From assembly GCA_020744425.1 (NCBI GenBank), contig JAGMUV010000009.1, forward strand, positions 124,001 through 188,000: a DNA stretch of 64,000 nt. The letters run 5' to 3'. The stretch's first letter is position 1, and each line of letters starts with the position of its first letter. The translations under genes were made by a program, and so were the position numbers. The stretch comes from Dactylonectria macrodidyma. Lineage: Eukaryota > Ascomycota > Sordariomycetes > Hypocreales > Nectriaceae. Below the pieces are notes generated by a model. That model worked only from the letters and a program-made list of their open reading frames with translations, did no database searches and was not told the DNA's origin. Shown here in pieces: positions 1 through 12,255 of the stretch.

Positions 1-2880
1 ACTTTATATTAAAGTCTAGAATACTAAATGCGATTCATTTTATAATTTCTCCTTCTCTTTAATTTAATATAGGACATTTTAATAACTGATTATTATTCAT
101 TATACCTAGCACCTTAGTCTTACTATCTTTAAAAATACTAAATATTATAGAAGAATAATCTATATTTATTAGCATTATTAACCTACTTATAGATCTATAT
201 ATTAAGTTAGCTAATACTATAGGCATTAATAAGGTAAGTAGATAAGGAGAGGATAAGGCTAGTATTTCTCTTGCTTAAGTAATGATTCTTTTTAATAAAG
301 AAGCGTACTCTTCCTATTTATATAAGAATAACGCTCTTCGTTCTTTATTCAGAGTTATTAGAAGTACTGCCTTAAGAGATACTCTTCTCTTTTAAGGCAT
401 TTAGTACTTAAGAGTAAGATAAACTCGTTTTTCTTATAATACTCTCTGTATTAAGACTTAAGCTATAGTTATAGTTCTTAACTTACTACCTTTAGGCTAG
501 TTCTTTACTATATAAGACTTAATTTTATTAAACTCTTTAAATAGCTTATTAGAATAGTCTTTTATCTAAGTTAATTTTATAAACTTCTTTAATTTAGTAA
601 TTAAGCGGATATTTATATATTCTATTAATATTAATATTTACTTACTCTTTTATATAAATAGTTATATAATAAGCTTAGGCTTTATTATTTAATATACTAA
701 ATTAATAATATTATTTTTTTAAAGAATTAGGCAATTATAAAATGCACTTAATACTATTCTTACTTATAGCTTCTAAAGACTAAGAGTAATATCTTAGAAG
801 AAAGGCACTATTTATATTAAGTTAGAGTTATAAATATTATAATACTTATCTAATTCTAGAAGAAGTAACTTAAATACTAGGTTTAATAAGTTCTCTTATA
901 GTTAGTTTATTAGGATTTAGTATATATATATAAATTGATTAATAAGGTTAAATAGTACTAAGTAGTTATTATATAGGTCTATTTAGTGCTCTCTTTTTAT
1001 CTTATATCTATATTACTTTTTAAGTATATTATAATTAATAATGCTTATAGTAATGTCTGATTTATTATTTAGTATATTACTATTTACTCTTTATTTAGTA
1101 GGGTATGATTAAGCTAACTGGCTTATATTAGAAGGCTATCTTAAGGATAATAGCGTCTGATTACTAAAGAATATTACTGCTCTTATTAATGCAATCCTAT
1201 TACTTATAGCCTAGCTTTCTATTAAAAAGATCGCCTCTCCCTTAATACTGGTCATTCTAGCTATATAACTAAACTGTTAGATAAGAATATATAAGAGTCA
1301 TTCTAGAGGGAAGCTATACTAAATAACTTATATAATATCTAAGAGATCTACTCTTATTCTTAGTAATTCTATAGCTATTATAATTCAGATCTAAGAGTTA
1401 GCTTTAGAAAACTTATTATATATACTATTCTTATTATTTAGAGTAATATACGAGTAGTAGACCTAGATAATTTACTTATAGTTATAGGCTACTATAGCCC
1501 TAGCTAATAGTTTTTATAACTACTTTTATAAACATTCTGTATATTTTTATATATCTTACTAGAAGTCTATAAATATTATAGTCTTTAGAATACTCTCTAG
1601 TATTAGTAAGCCTTTTATTATAATACCCTATAAAATAAAAAAGAGGCTTATAAATCTCTTTATTATCTATAGCTAGATCATTTTAATAATTAACTTAATC
1701 TCTAGTCTATTAATAGATAATTAAAAAAACTTATAACTGGCTTTAAAACCTATTATTTTCCTTATAGTTTCTAATATTATTTAGTCCAGGGTAGTAGAGT
1801 AGCTAAACTAAGGAATATCTTTTCTTAATCTTTAGTAAAGGAGAGAGAGTTATGCATACTATAAATAGATATTACTTTTCTAAAGAGCTACTAAATGCAG
1901 TTTATTTATAATTATAATAAAGACATGCCTTTTAAAGGACGGGCTATTAGCTATTAACTGAAACTATCTAGCTATAATCTCTAAACCTATAATAAGATAA
2001 GTATATATACTTATCTTAATCTCTTAAGCTAAAGTATTAGTCTTATCCATTCTACTATTAATAAATACAGATCTTGCCTCTAAAAGCTTTTAGATCTTAA
2101 TATACTATTCCTATCTAATTTAATTTAAAAGGATAATAATAAGGCTAATATTATTATAATAAAATAATAGTATTACTTAGAATATAATACTCTTACTAAA
2201 AGATATTTTAATTATAAAGAGAAGGTCTTCCTTTTTAAATACTAGATATTATATTATATTTACTTACTTTTAATAAAGTTTAAATAAGTATAGATAGTAC
2301 TATAAGCTAGCTTAAATAATACCTTTTTATACTTCTTTTATTAAATCCCTTACCCTTTTAATTAGTTACTATATAGTTAGTATACTTATAGTACTATAAG
2401 CATTATAAATAGGATCTCTAGTAATATTTATAGTCTTTTATTACTACTTTAAAAGTTCGCCTTACTTTATATAAGTAGTATAAGTATAATACGTCCTTAA
2501 TAATAGGATATTTATATAAATACTAACTAAGAATAGCATTATATAATATTTAATAGGGTTTTCTTAAGCTTATTTATCTATAAATACTAAGAATAATAGT
2601 CAGATATCGATTTTAATGCAGTCTAGATTACTATATATTAGCATTTTCTACTAAATATAAGTATAAGAATGTAAATTTTTTTTTATAGTTAGATAAAGAA
2701 TAGTTTAATATATAGTTAATTAAAATTGAGGGTAAATATAATGAGCTTTAATATTATAATTAATAGATATGAAAATTAGCGATTCTGCACAGCATTATTA
2801 AAAATATATATAAAATTCCTATAGAGTAGTGTGTGCATTTAATAGGATCTTCAGGCCATATATGAGAGGAGTAGTCCAAG
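1..2880. repeat. AT-rich RIP-like repeat island
   Basis: This stretch is extremely AT-rich, dominated by TA, TTA and CTTA strings, nearly devoid of CpG, and contains no long open reading frame on either strand. The change to ordinary base composition near position 2880-2980 is abrupt. That pattern is what repeat-induced point mutation leaves in ascomycete transposons. The original element cannot be identified because no domain survives by eye. The left boundary lies outside the window. Confidence 0.8.
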
Positions 2881-2931
2881 TAACGTGATTTTGTCTAAAA
2901 AGGGTTAGACTCTTCTTACGTAATGGCCTGA
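2851..2931. repeat. Inverted repeat at edge of AT island
   Basis: A perfect 9 bp inverted repeat (TCAGGCCAT at 2851-2859, ATGGCCTGA at 2923-2931) encloses a smaller perfect inverted repeat, GTCTAA/TTAGAC, around an AAAGGG loop. It sits where AT-rich DNA gives way to normal composition, so it may be a transposon end or simply a hairpin. No matching terminal copy was found elsewhere in the window. Confidence 0.4.
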
Positions 2932-2980
2932 GCTTGCTGAGGTAAAGATAAGACTTGTTGTCAGGTCAACGCAATATTAG

Positions 2981-4167
2981 ATAACGACAGCTCCAACCCC
3001 CACGCACTTCCCTCACGAGCGAAGTCCCCTTCGAAACTTCAAAAGATCGCTGCATCGGGTTCTCTCACCCCGCCAACGCTCCGTCACTGAAGAAACCCCC
3101 TCTCTCGACGACACAAGTTCTCTTACGGGATCGACGAGAACCAATACCACGGGCGGTAGCAAGTCTAGACGAACTCAGAGTCCTGTTAAAAGCATATCCG
3201 ACTTGCGACTTACTGAGAAGGCCATCAATATATCATATCTGCAAAAACCCGAACAATTGCCCTCTGATGTGGTAGGCTTGTTTGGTCATGTGTGGAGTGT
3301 TCGGAATGGACGCGGCATTATTCCGCTGTCAATGGAGAATGATGTCTAAGCGGCCATGACATTAATGGACGATCAACTCTTTGAAACAAGCTTCTACAAC
3401 TTGCAACAATGGGCGACCAGCCACGAACTCCGAACATAGGATGCTGCCGGGGAGCTAAAGCTCTTCAAGAAAGTGGTTGACTATACCAAAGAATGTGATC
3501 TGGAAAACATGTCAGAAGCAGCATGGAACGCCCGAGTACAGTACACGAACCATTGCTGGACTTTGTCTTGGAGAGCTTTGCGGGCTTGGTGCGGCATTAC
3601 GATGTGACTCACGCACCGATCAACAAGCCCTATCTCCCACGCTACAGCACGGGTGTCAACGTCCAGGCTAAGATGGTGGACTTTTGCCTCACTCTAGCCG
3701 GAGATGACATCATGGTTGCAGTACAACAGCGGCTGAAGACGGCAAATGACTTCGGCTCCATCAACCATACATCTTATCAACCCGTTCGAGACCGGCCCAT
3801 TGCCGTAAGCATCGAGACAAAGACGCCCGAGGGTTCCAACCAGGAAGCAAAGGCGCAACTATTGGCCTGGACTACTGCTCATCTCAAGCGGCTGCGGTCG
3901 TTGGCGGGTACGTCTCACAGCTCGTTTGCCGTTGACGTGACGCTTCCAATGATCTCCATCCGCGGCGGAGACTGGACGCTTTTATTTGCGAGAGATCAAC
4001 CTGATGGGGTGGACCTGATTGAGACGTTTTCGGTTGGAAGCACGAAGTCGCTTGTTAGTTGCTATAAGGTTACTGCTTTCTTGAGGCATTTGGGCATTTG
4101 GGTGCAGACCGTATATCGAGAGTGGATATTGAAGAATACTCTGGCTGCAGGGCTGGACGATGAGTGA
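2981..4167 (+). pseudogene. PD-(D/E)XK nuclease-like protein, broken
   Basis: The translation matches the PD-(D/E)XK nuclease-like domain family common in Sordariomycete genomes. The family's SPVKSISDLRL and KPEQLPSDV region lies near 3180-3270, followed by NARV/VHEPLLDF, VNVQAKMVDFCL, the core PIAVSIETKTPEG (E-x-K) and a C-terminal GSTKSLVSCYKVTAFLRHLG block. The reading frame is broken three times: TAA at 3347-3349, TAG at 3437-3439, and a 5 bp tandem duplication of GTACA (3536-3545) that shifts the frame between NARV and HEPLL. From 3523 to the stop at 4167 the frame is open. Both stops could derive from Gln codons by C-to-T change. The 5' end abuts the AT island and has no convincing start. 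Family identity is fairly sure, and so is loss of function. Confidence 0.75.
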
Positions 4168-5029
4168 TGTTGGGATGAGCAATATTTCTAATGTGCAATA
4201 ACTTAATGATACTCATGATACAAACAAAGAAAGACTTCCGTATAATAAATGGTTATTTCTTTTTTAAATCTAATTTATATCACGGTCTCCCCACCTTCAG
4301 CATGTCGAAGTTTCTGTTAATTTCTCGCTTTATACTCATCCCATCCATAGCAACTTACCACCAACTATGAAAGCACTATTATTCAGTATATTTATATTAG
4401 ACAAACTGGACATTGTAGGGCTGAACCCGGTCATTGGTCGTAAAGGTTGGCTTAAAGAGGAGACCGAGCGGGTGAGCGACCAGCCCTGGGGTTGGTCAGA
4501 TCCTCGCAGGCTCGAACTTGCCCAATGTAAGCAAAGGAAATCAAGCGTACCGGCCAGCTGCATAGTTCAGTGAAAACATATTACAGCTGTAAGATTTCTA
4601 TATTTTATAATTCTATAACTCGCCCATTTTATAAAATCCTCCGAGAGATATCTCATGAGGATAACACTACTTCGCATGTAAGTCCACCTTCATTATTATA
4701 CCAAAACACACAATTTTGAGTGGTTCGGGAAGAAATTGGCATTACTGGGTTTTTATCTCTATGCAGAAATTCAGCACCTCGATATCCAAAGACGGCCTCA
4801 AAGAGCAACGATGCAAAAAGAAAAGGACAAGTGCAACTTGGACCGTCGCATTTTGAATCCAAGAACCGTAATGGGTGTGGAGGTGAGGAGAGAAGGGGTA
4901 GATGGGGGTTGATGTTGCCCTAAAAGAAAGAGCTAGAATATTCTAGTTTTCAGCTTATAGCACAGATTCGAAGCCGGCCGGCTGGCCTTTTGTTGATTTT
5001 GTTTGAGACAAGTGAAAAGTCCATCATAG
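4168..5029. other. Intergenic, no gene seen
   Basis: AT-leaning sequence between two pseudogenes. Only short overlapping frames without recognisable content were found. No tRNA cloverleaf or repeat could be supported. Confidence 0.5.
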
Positions 5030-8000
5030 CGTGTTGGCCATAATACCTCGTGGATTTTATATTCTGGTGGCCCGAGCGCTTTGTGCTGGGGGGGGTTCGG
5101 GATATTCCACCCTACACCTAGGCTTTCGTGGCGCTTTTCCCGTGACTACTGTGCCCAACTGGAATCAATCAGCTTATGAGATGGTCATCAAGCGGCCTGG
5201 AAGAAAGGAGTCTTATCAAGTTGATTCATCCGAGTCTTCACTTGTACCATGGCCATCGACGGCGTTGATTTCGAGAGAAGCAGTCCATGTCAGTGTACGA
5301 GATACTGGCACAAACGGAGTGAAGAGTGACTGGGCCAAGCTCACACTGGAGGCTGCTCTCTTAGAACGAGACGACTGGAAGGCAAACTTGATAAGCGGCC
5401 CACCTCAAGAAGTTGACTGTTGCATCAGATAGGAAGGGTGCATTGTGATGTTAATAGAAGCTCTTGATTTCTATCTAACTGAGGGCTCGCGGCAGACCTA
5501 TTTGTAGGTTGCCCTCATAGCTATGATAAGGTTCTCGGTAGACCGGATCCCAAGGGATCCGGGTCTTCGAGACCGGATTGTTAGGAAGCCGGGTCTTTGA
5601 GACCGGTTTACTAGAGATCCGAGCCTTTGAGACATTATCTTCAGTCTCAACAGTTGATAGATGTGACATTGACAAGCCTAAGCCGCCATTTCGCATGAGG
5701 AAGACTTTCATGTATAATACTGGCCCTGCCCGTTTGTATGCCACTGCTCATGGTATATATCAAGTGGAAATCAACGGCCAGGTGGTTAGTGACCAAGTGC
5801 TTTCTCCCGGGTGGCAGTCATATCGACACCGACTACATTACCAGACCTATGACGTCACTGGACTGTTACATCCGAGACGCAATACAATCGGGGTGTATCT
5901 GGGCGAAGGCTGGTTTGCCGGCAGGCTCGGACGCCCAGGAGTCTCCAATATATGGGGAGACCGACTAGGATTTCTAGGCCAGCTTGAGGCGAACAGCCAA
6001 GTTGTTTGCCGAACTGACCAAAGCTGGGAAGTTCTCACCGATGGACCAGTCCTTAGCTCCGAGATTTACAACGGCGAAGTGTATGACAGCAAGCAACATG
6101 ATCCATCTTGGTCTACCACCGAGACACCCTCTGATGAGCCTCGCCATAACCCCACTGCCGGGGTTCTACCGTTTCCAGAGGCTGTTTTGATAGCACCTGA
6201 AACGCCTCCTGTCCGTCGCATTCTGGAAGTACAGCCACAAACAATCATCACAACGCCAAACGGAAAGAAAGTCCTAGATTTTGGGCAGAATCTGACTGGT
6301 TGGCTGAGAGTTAATATTGACATTCCTGGGACAGGAACTGTCACCATTCGACATGCGGAGGTTATGGAACATGGTGAGCTAGGAACGAGGCCCCTGAGAA
6401 CGGCCAAGGCAGCCGCCGTGATACACCTAGGAGGCCAGACTCGCGGGTACGAACCAAAATTCACATTCTATGGCTTCAGGTGAGTTTTCCTGTGCCGTTC
6501 ATCGACTTTCTGAAACTATTCTAATTGCTAGATACAGATATGCGGAAGTGACAGGGTACGACGCCTGTAGTCTTTCCGACTTTACAGCAATTGTGGTTTC
6601 TTCAGATCTTCGTAGGACTGGAACATTCGAATGCTCCCATGATCTCATTAACAAACTTCACGCGAACGCCATGTGGTCGATGCGGGGGAACTTCGTATCT
6701 GTGCCCACGGATTGCCCTCAACGCGACGAGCGCCTAGGGTGGACTGGCGATATTCAGGTTTTCACCCCTACCGCGAGTTTTCTTTACGATACTGCGGCGT
6801 TCATCGGAGGCTGGCTCCAAGACGCCGAGGTCGACCAGAAAGACCTAGGGGGCATCGTCCCGAACGTTGTTCCCTGCATTCCTATGCCCCCAAAACACAA
6901 TGAAAAGCAGGCGATGGCCGCTTGGGGTGACACTGTGATCCTCACACCGTGGGATCTCTACCAGTTTTTCGGAGACGAACAGCATTTACGGAAGCGATGG
7001 GAGAGCATGAAACTGTGGCTCGACAAGGGGATCCCTCGGGACAAGCGGGGAACCTACTCGACTGAAACCCCCCAGTTCGGCGACTGGCTTGATCCCCGGT
7101 CCCCGCCTGCCCTTCCCGGGCATACACCCACCGACCCCTACTTGGTTGCTAACGCCTACTTGGTTCATGTCACCAAAGTTGCTTCCGAGGTCCCTAATCG
7201 ACTGGGCGAAGTGGAGGATACGCGGCGTTACCGAGATGACGCACAGAGGCTACGAAAGCTGTTCCGAGATGAATACATTTCGCCCAGGGGACGACTTTCA
7301 TCGGACACGCAGACGAGCTACGTTTTGGCTCTTCACTTTAACCTTCTGGACAGCGAGGCTGAGATACAGACTGCGCAATCTAGACTTGACTGGCTGACCA
7401 AATGGGAAGCCTTCAAAATCAACACTGGGTTTGTGGGCACACCTTACATCCTACCTGCCTTGGCCAAGGTCGATAGGGTGAGCACAGCGTATAGAATGCT
7501 GCAAGAGCGCGACTGCCCTAGCTGGCTGTATCCCGTCACGATGGGAGCGACCACAATTGTAAGTACCCATCTCTTGCCACAAATATCTCATAATCGTTTG
7601 CTGACCATGCTTCGCAGTGGGAACGCTGGAACTCAATGCTTCCGGACGGGTCGGTCAATCCTGGCCAGATGACATCTTTCAATCACTATGCTCTGGGTGC
7701 TGTGTGCCATTTTCTTCATGCCTACGTGGCTGGCTTGTCTTCGGCCTCGCCTGGTTGGAAGTCTGCGCTCATCCGCCCGCGGCCCGGCGGTACAATTCGC
7801 TGGGCTCGGGCTACGTACGACTCGCCCGTAGGACCGTACAGCGTGTCTTGGAAGTGCGAAGCCAGCATCATGAAGACAGGTGTATCAATTCCACCAAACG
7901 CCGAAGCGCGGGTAGTTTTGCCCGGGATCGATGTTATCGTTGGCAGCGGGGAGTATTCTTATGAAACGGAGTGGCGCGAGGATCTGACATGGCCGCCAGA

Positions 8001-8052
8001 GATTATTCAGGGTGCGCAGGGAGACCCTGTTGAGGCTACGTATGTCGCCTGA
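5030..8052 (+). pseudogene. GH78 alpha-L-rhamnosidase, N-terminus disrupted
   Basis: This is a bacterial-type GH78 alpha-L-rhamnosidase, an enzyme that releases terminal L-rhamnose from plant glycosides or rhamnogalacturonan. The N-terminal TPRLSWRF motif is read in one frame (about 5114-5137), but the continuation TTVPNWNQSAYE is in another, so there is a 1-nt shift between 5137 and 5145. After GPPQE (ending 5411) the frame is lost in an insertion of about 259 nt until DKPKPPFRMRKTF resumes at 5671. From there exons 5671-6479, 6538-7558 and 7618-8052 join in phase through 58 and 59 nt introns. The catalytic (alpha/alpha)6 region is intact, including DCPQRDERLGWTGD (acidic catalytic cluster) and WERWNSM. 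No start codon or signal peptide is seen upstream; ATG 5695 could only give a truncated protein. Expression of a shortened enzyme cannot be excluded. Confidence 0.75.
5541..5630 (+). repeat. 30-bp minisatellite inside the GH78 insertion
   Basis: Three full 30 bp units start with GACCGG at 5541, 5571 and 5601, with partial copies on both flanks (about 5530 and 5631). The shared core is a variant of GGTCTTYGAGACCGG. The array lies wholly in the insertion that separates GPPQE from DKPKPPF of the rhamnosidase. Because the period is a multiple of three, the minus strand reads it as an open decapeptide repeat (SKTRxPxxPV), which is not evidence for a gene. Confidence 0.8.
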
Positions 8053-9330
8053 GAGGCGGTTCAAGTAACACTGAAAAAGTAGGTCAATACGCATAGCCTG
8101 TGCAAATTATTAGTTTTAAAAATAGAAACTTGGTCTCAGTTGTGTCCTGGATGGTTTTTTTCCCTCCCCGATTAAGGGATGGCAGTGTTTATGACTTGAT
8201 TTATAATAGGGAACCCATGTAGAGGCCGTACACGTAGAAGAGGCTTGATAGGGTTTGGTCCCAGGTGGTGGCTCGATCTTTGACTGTGAGATAGCCGTCT
8301 TGTGTACGGAGCACTAAATCGACTTATCTACCCTACAAGGCAGGATGGCTACTCTTCTAATAATTGGATTACTACGACCAATAATGCAACCCTTGTGAAG
8401 GATTGAATTACTCTTTTTGACACAGGGACTACGCAGGGTAACCATTCATTGCATCAAGCGCTGTGGGGAGTACTTCGGCCGAAGACAGAATCGTCACGCT
8501 ATTGCTAAGAGCAAGAAACTCTTTCATGGTTCTGGAAACGAGAGCGGGTTATGAGAGGTGATGTTGTCCGGCTCGAGTTTATGGTCCATTATCTTGGAAC
8601 TATCCACCGAAATATACTTAGAGGATAAACCCGTCCAGAATATACCTTTTAGCAATATCTTTGAGTATCAAACAGGGCTACATATGATACGGTATCTAGA
8701 ACACATAAACGCGCCAAAGCGAGTCTGTGAGGCCAGTGAAGGACCTGAAAGCAGCCGAGACATTTGTGACCACTCTAATTTCCGTTGAATATTAGAGACC
8801 AAACCGCGGGTTCGGATTCATTCTCGTACGGGTGTTTGCTTGTGTGATGGCAGCCGGCATCGATTTACTGTGCTGTTGGTTCTCCACTAAAGAGAGACCG
8901 TATTTATACGAAAGCGAATCCGGCCCTAGCTCCTCCAACACGCTAATGGCGGTTGCCCCATATCGACTTAACGCTATGTGACAAGTTTCCGAGTCCGAAA
9001 CCAGGGGGAATGGGTACACAGAACCGGATACCCGTCGTATGCTCTGAAAGGGGCTTGTCATGGCCGAGAGCTGTAAGCACCACGGTGACCCGGGCTTCAG
9101 CAAATGTCCGTCCTTGGATTGTAATTTTAGACCCAGCGGTTCAGGAGTTAGGACAGAATGTACCCGCAGCTAAGAGATTGAAAGATCTAGCTACATAACG
9201 CCAGGCCCCCATCTACATTTCGTTCGTGTGTTCGACCGCCATCAAAGTTCCTAGGAATATCTTTTATAACATCGAGGTAACGGATTGCCAACAACTCGCC
9301 AACACTCGCGAGGCCGGGCCAACTCACAAC
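8053..9330. other. Intergenic region and MFS promoter
   Basis: No supported gene. The right half serves as promoter of the MFS gene at 9331 and contains the cluster motif at 8804-8822. It also holds related strings: a CCGGATTCG / TTCGTATA combination on the minus strand near 8892-8922, and CCGTCGTATGC near 9031. Short frames on both strands between 8558 and 9198 have no recognisable content. Confidence 0.5.
8804..8822 (+). promoter_or_regulatory. Putative cluster regulatory element, copy 1
   Basis: CCGCGGGTTCGGATTCATT lies about 510 bp upstream of the MFS start codon. It differs at a single base from the 19 bp element at 21373-21391 upstream of a Zn2Cys6 gene. A 17 bp copy is also found at 23290-23306. 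A shared binding site is inferred from this near identity in separate promoters; the binding factor is not known. Confidence 0.55.
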
Positions 9331-11108
9331 ATGAGTGAGATTTCACCGACGGTCCATCTGGACATGGAGAAGGGCCCCAATGATGCGAATGACCTGTCTG
9401 AAACATCCGGCAGTGGTGAGACGATCTCATCGCCCACCCGATCCAGTACAAAGAGAGACCAGAGCAGCGATATTGTCACGTGGGATGGTGACGATGATCC
9501 AGAGAATCCTATGAACTGGTCTACGGGCAAGAAATGGCTTACTGTCGCTCTCATCTCCATCTTGACTCTTGTTACGTAGGTCGCCTTGAAGGCAAAAGTC
9601 CCCTGCACCTGAAGCTGACAGTTTCTACAGGCCACTGGTGAGAATTGCTTGCATCGACTTTAATGTGTAGGGAACCTTCAACTGACAAAGGACCTCGTGC
9701 AGGGCTCATCTATGTTTGCACCGGGCATCCCTCGAATTATGGCCGAATTCAACGAAACATCCTCCCTAATGGCAACATTCGTTGTATCCATCTACGTTCT
9801 CGGCTTCGCCTTCGGTCCCTTAGTCGTTGCGCCACTAAGCGAGATTCATGGCCGAGCGCCTTTATATAACTGGGGAAACGTGCTATTCGTGCTTTTTACG
9901 GTCGGAACAGCTCTGTCCCAGAACATGGCCATGCTATTAGCGTTCCGATTCTTAATGGGACTTGCTGGTTCTGTACCAATTACAATTGGTAGTGGCAGCA
10001 TTGCTGACATCATGCCAATCGAGAGCAGAGGAAAAGCTATGTCGGCATGGGCTCTGGGGCCGCTTCTAGGTCCTTGTATTGGTCCCCTTGCCGGAGGCTA
10101 TCTGATAGAAGCTGCTGGTTGGAGATGGGTGTACTGGTTGGTAACGATTTTGGTAAGTTAAAACTCTGTCCTGTGTGATGCTCAGAATAGGCCTGAAGTT
10201 AATGGGAACAGGGCGGCGTATTCATCCCTGGTTCATTTCTCTTCATCAAGGAAACGTACGGACCCGTTATCCTTGAGAAGAAAGCCCGCAGAATCCGCAA
10301 GGAAACAGGGAATATGTCTAAACGGACCGAAGAAAGCGGGCAAACGATAGGTCAACGATTCAAGGTGGCCATCATCCGACCTCTGAAGCTGCTGTTCATT
10401 ACGCCTATCGTCAGCTTGATGGCACTGTATATGGCTGTGTCCTATGGAATCTTGTATCTTCTCATCGCCACTTTCTCGTTTGTCTACAAAGACAACTACA
10501 ATTTCGGGGAGGGCCAAGCCGGCCTTACCTTTCTTCCCGCTGGCATCGGCATGATGATTGGTGTCGTAACCTTTGGTGCTCTCTCCGATGTCTTGGTTCA
10601 AAAGAGACAGAAAAAGGGACTGGAGCATCGACCAGAGGTCCGGTTAAACCCTTCCCTGACTATACCTTGCGGTGTCGCTCTCCCTGCTGGCTTGTTTCTC
10701 TATGGATGGACCGCGCAATATGCCGTCCATTTCATTGTTCCTATGCTTGGTGTGGCCATCTTCAGCTGCGGGCTTATGGGAGTCATGGTACGTATAAACA
10801 TCCCATCAAGGACTCCTCATCAAGAATCGCTCTGCGGCAAACTCTAATATGATGATTAGATGTGCGTTCAGAACTACCTGTTAGACACATACCCACGGTA
10901 TGCAGCATCCGTCACTGCCGCTTTGGCTGTCCTCCGCTCCTTCGCTGCCGCCTTCTTACCTCTAGCTGGCTTGGACATGTATGATGCCCTTGGACTTGGC
11001 TGGGGAAACAGCCTACTGGGGTTCATATGCGTGGCCATGGTTCCGATCCCTTTCGTTCTCTACACCTTTGGCGAACGGCTACGCAAGCGTTTCGATCCCA
11101 AGCTCTAA
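9331..11108 (+). CDS. MFS multidrug-type transporter (DHA1-like)
   Basis: This is a 508-residue major facilitator of the fungal DHA1 drug:H+ antiporter type, expected in the plasma membrane and exporting small molecules. Exons are 9331-9575, 9631-9637, 9703-10152, 10212-10787 and 10860-11108. The second exon is only 7 nt and completes [14 protein letters not shown] hydrophilic N-terminus (about 75 residues) ends in [14 protein letters not shown], the usual lead into TM1. The family signatures [32 protein letters not shown] and [15 protein letters not shown] are present, with a cytosolic loop (about residues 250-285) between the two six-helix halves. The start is the ATG directly preceding MSEISPT; upstream frames do not belong. 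It carries the cluster motif in its promoter, so a role in exporting the product of the 18-25 kb genes is plausible but inferred. Confidence 0.88.
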
Positions 11109-11997
11109 TTCTGATATAGCCTGTGCCCTCTGTCGCTACTCTGCGCACTTTTACTTTCTCTCTTTGCCATCGATAAATTCACCTAGACACTTTTTAAAAC
11201 ACAACTAAATACTAGCGTTTGCACACTTTGAACTTGGACTTTTCTTTCGCAGTGACGCCATTGCGTTTTCGAATGCATGTAGCAGAGCCGCAAAAATGCC
11301 ACATTTGATGATGTACCACACAGAAACAGATATTGCGTTGTTGGGGCGTTATGACTATTAGTGTAAATACCTTAGGCCCCTACTTTTGTTAGATAGCATA
11401 GGTGACCACAATGATGACCCTGTAATGTGTATGCGTATTATCTAACTTCCCCTTAAGCTCCCGCCCCTTGAGGTCAGGGAGGTATAGCTATTCCTAGCTT
11501 TCTAGTACGGTCTAGCCTAGCGAGGGCTTAGCAAGCCCTCCCCGATTCGGTCCCGAAAGACCCCCTAGCCTCACGTGACCACCCTGCGCCTAGGTGTTCC
11601 AACATGGTCCAATTCAAGAGATGTATTTATAGAAGATGAGGATCTCACCAGTCCGTAGCCGCCGGCTTGGTTTCAGTTACACGACTTGGTCACATGAGCG
11701 GGGTAAAAGCAAAAAATATTGAGTGGCCGGCCTCCCACCTGGTCGGCCTCCGCTAATGACTAAGGTAGCAAGGGGCCGGGATATCAGGCTTGCTACACGT
11801 TACCATGATAGGTAACTCAGGTTGAACCACTACCAGCTTAGGACCATAGATCAGAAAGGAAATCACCAGCTTCTGAATAATTTGTCTTATATACTAAGCT
11901 GATATCGCGAGACTGCATTTTGCCAGCTGTCATGCCTGGCTGGCGGGGCCGTAGCTGTCGACAAATTAATTCAGTCGCCACCTGACTAAAAGATCAA
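11109..11997. other. Intergenic, possible LTR relic
   Basis: No gene. A perfect hairpin lies at 11522-11540 (GAGGGCTT, loop AGC, AAGCCCTC), followed by a TTCGG/CCGAA pair. A TATA-like GTATTTATAGAAG lies near 11625. This resembles parts of a degenerate LTR, but no termini were found. A 25 bp string at 11325-11349 recurs at 17206-17230 with few changes. Confidence 0.35.
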
Positions 11998-12255
11998 GCA
12001 CATTTTAATAATTTATTTAATTAAGATATTATTAAAATTTATTAATAAAAATACTTTTTAATTTTTTATATTAATTATTTACTTTTTTAATTTAAATACT
12101 TGATCTATATTTATTATTATTTTTTTAATATTAATTTCTATTTTTTTAAAATACTTATAGAATTGAATTTATTATAAAATGAATTAAAAACGTATAAATT
12201 TTATAAATTAATTAAAAAATTTTAGAATTTTTTTTTTAAATAAATTATATCAATA
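11998..12255. repeat. Short AT-rich patch
   Basis: Almost pure A/T sequence ending in the left target-site duplication (12246-12255) of the MITE that follows. It resembles the RIP-like DNA at the left edge of the window. No coding content. Confidence 0.6.

Noticed and set aside
4430..4570. tRNA-like string near GGCTCGAACTTGCC
   Set aside because: No acceptor stem or anticodon arm could be paired; no tRNA was found anywhere in the window.
5541..5630. CRISPR-like spaced repeat
   Set aside because: Tandem 30 bp minisatellite without spacers, in a fungal genome.
5030..8052. Assigning the GH78 rhamnosidase to the uronide cluster
   Set aside because: It is 40 kb away, disrupted, and separated by unrelated genes; functional link would be speculation.
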